Assembly (NCBI GenBank): GCA_028714995.1
Contig: JAQTLI010000240.1
Span: 1 to 5,330, forward strand
DNA from: Methylobacter sp.
GTDB taxonomy: Bacteria > Pseudomonadota > Gammaproteobacteria > Methylococcales > Methylomonadaceae
Reading direction: 5' to 3'
DNA length: 5,330 nucleotides
Shown here: positions 4,183 through 5,330 of the stretch, piece by piece
How the letters are laid out: each line of letters starts with the position of its first letter
Position numbering within the stretch: position 1 is the first letter of the stretch
Notes under the pieces: model-generated
The model's input: the letters and a program-made list of their open reading frames with translations, nothing else
The model's database searches: none
What the model was told of the DNA's origin: nothing
Translations under genes and position numbers: made by a program

Positions 4183-5330
4183 AGATATCGTCCTCGCCTA
4201 CATCCGCGCTTAGTTGCGCCAGCGCTTGCTGGGCTTCTATAAAGGCTTTCCAGTATTGGGTTTCGTATTCGAACAGGGTGACCTGGCTGCGTACCAGATT
4301 AAGGAAATCGACCTTGTTGACCTGATAACCCGCCAGCATGGAAGCAACGGTTTGTCTTGCCTGCGGCACGATGCCGGACTCAAATAACGCCACCTGCTCC
4401 TTCGCGCTCCGGTAATCGTTATAGCCTTGCGAAATCTGCGAGCGAACTTTGTTCCACTGATCCTGCAAAGCGTATTTTTCCTGTATTAATTCGCTGGTAC
4501 GCTGGTCAACCGCCTTCGCCTGTTTTTGGGCGGCGAAAATCGGTACATTCATGCTCACGCCCAGGCTCAGTAAATCCGAGCGCCGGGTGCCGTCCGACAT
4601 GTTATTGCGGCCGCCATAAGCCGCTTCGACATTGAAATCCGGCAGGACATCTTTTTTAGCCAGTTCCAAACGGGATTGCGCGGCATTGATCCCTTTCCGG
4701 TTGCCCTCCAGGACGGCTTTCGATATTTCCGCCTGTTGATAAAGCTGGTTTTCCTGCTTAATGGATGGCAATTGCAAATTAACCTTTTCCGGTAAACGTA
4801 TCTCTTCGTTGGCCGGTTTATCCAACAGTGCATTCAGTTTCGCAACCGTATTGCGCCGCATCCCCGTCAGGCTTATTTTTTGATCAAGTAACTTGGATAA
4901 TTCAAGCTGGGCCAGCAAAACATCCTGCTGCAAGCCTTCACCGACTTCATATTTGGTTCTGGCTATATCAACAAATTGCTGCAGCAACTGATGATTGCTA
5001 TCCACAATATTCAGCGCCCTATCCAGATAGAAAACCTGCCACCAGAGGGTTTTGATGTCACTCAGCAAACTCAGGCGTACCTCATCGGCATTGAATGTTG
5101 CCGCCTCCGCTTCATACATCGCCGCCTGTTCACGCAGCGCCAATTTGCCGGGGAACGGGATGGCTTGAGAAATACCAAAACCCAGTTGCGTCATATCTTC
5201 CGTGCGGGTACTAAAGCTATCAACCGGCAGACTCATGGCATTGAAACTGATTTGAGGATCGGGCAAGCTGCCTTCCTGCGACGGAATCGCGGCCATCGCC
5301 TTGGCACGAGCCAGCATTTGCGCCAGATTA
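4175..5330 (-). CDS. cusC: TolC-family outer-membrane channel, CusC type (N-terminus beyond right edge)
   Basis: The 384 visible residues contain two outer-membrane efflux protein (OEP) repeats of the TolC fold, which forms a trimeric channel across periplasm and outer membrane. The frame stays open to the window edge and continues upstream as NLAQ before the first internal Met at 5317, so that Met is not the true start; probably 40-70 residues including the signal peptide are missing. Counting from that Met, LPDPQISFNAMSLPVDSF (18-35) and QAIPFPGK (51-58) begin the first repeat. VGEGLQQDVLLAQLELSKLL (125-144) is its long helix. KKDVLPDFNVEAAYGG (221-236) and SMNVPIF (255-261) are in the second repeat, and YQVNKVDFLNLV (331-342) mirrors the first helix motif. 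No lesion is seen. The stop overlaps the cusB start by 8 bases. The adjacent CusB with a metal-binding segment points to copper/silver over other substrates. Confidence 0.93.
   Translation of the reverse strand, partial: NLAQMLARAKAMAAIPSQEGSLPDPQISFNAMSLPVDSFSTRTEDMTQLGFGISQAIPFPGKLALREQAAMYEAEAATFNADEVRLSLLSDIKTLWWQVFYLDRALNIVDSNHQLLQQFVDIARTKYEVGEGLQQDVLLAQLELSKLLDQKISLTGMRRNTVAKLNALLDKPANEEIRLPEKVNLQLPSIKQENQLYQQAEISKAVLEGNRKGINAAQSRLELAKKDVLPDFNVEAAYGGRNNMSDGTRRSDLLSLGVSMNVPIFAAQKQAKAVDQRTSELIQEKYALQDQWNKVRSQISQGYNDYRSAKEQVALFESGIVPQARQTVASMLAGYQVNKVDFLNLVRSQVTLFEYETQYWKAFIEAQQALAQLSADVGEDDIYE
4191..4195 (-). promoter_or_regulatory. Ribosome binding site of the adaptor gene inside cusC
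   Basis: GAGGA on the minus strand, 8 bases before the cusB ATG at 4182 and inside the last codons of cusC. It supports the chosen start and coupled translation through the ATGAATAA overlap. Confidence 0.65.

Overview
The window looks like part of a copper/silver (heavy-metal) resistance and efflux locus from a Proteobacterium, most likely a gammaproteobacterium. That placement rests on protein style (CusC/CusB-type efflux proteins, a HMBD-type copper ATPase, a lipobox lipoprotein) and moderate GC; no rRNA or other marker is present, so it is inference. Every gene I can support is on the minus strand, so transcription runs from the right edge to the left.

Layout in the direction of transcription: a TolC-family outer-membrane channel of the CusC type (4175-5330, its N-terminus lies beyond the right edge); a CusB-type periplasmic adaptor (2914-4182); a collapsed remnant of the CusA RND pump (2540-2921); a 268-base AT-rich gap (2272-2539); a small coiled-coil lipoprotein (1933-2271); a 111-base gap with a GC-rich hairpin; a carboxymuconolactone decarboxylase (CMD)/AhpD-like protein (1216-1794); an unrecognised 66-residue ORF (1035-1235); a class I SAM-dependent methyltransferase (355-1035); and the first 88 codons of a copper-type P-type ATPase with two tandem heavy-metal-binding domains (1-264). 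The cusC/cusB and cusB/cusA junctions are both 8-base stop/start overlaps. The CMD/small ORF/methyltransferase genes also overlap, so two translationally coupled units are visible.

In an intact system CusC, CusB and CusA would form a tripartite pump moving Cu(I)/Ag(I) from periplasm to outside, while the P-type ATPase would export Cu(I) from cytoplasm to periplasm. Here the pump subunit is broken. About 900 residues between its first and last membrane helices are gone, a one-base frameshift lies eight codons after the natural ATG, and two further small in-frame losses lie near the C-terminus. The adaptor and channel remain open and carry the expected motifs. The strongest second-look item is therefore the cusA remnant, which keeps a 121-codon open frame after several lesions. 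Next come the CMD/small ORF/methyltransferase/lipoprotein accessory genes, whose role in metal stress is not known to me. I saw no RNA gene, CRISPR array or insertion sequence.
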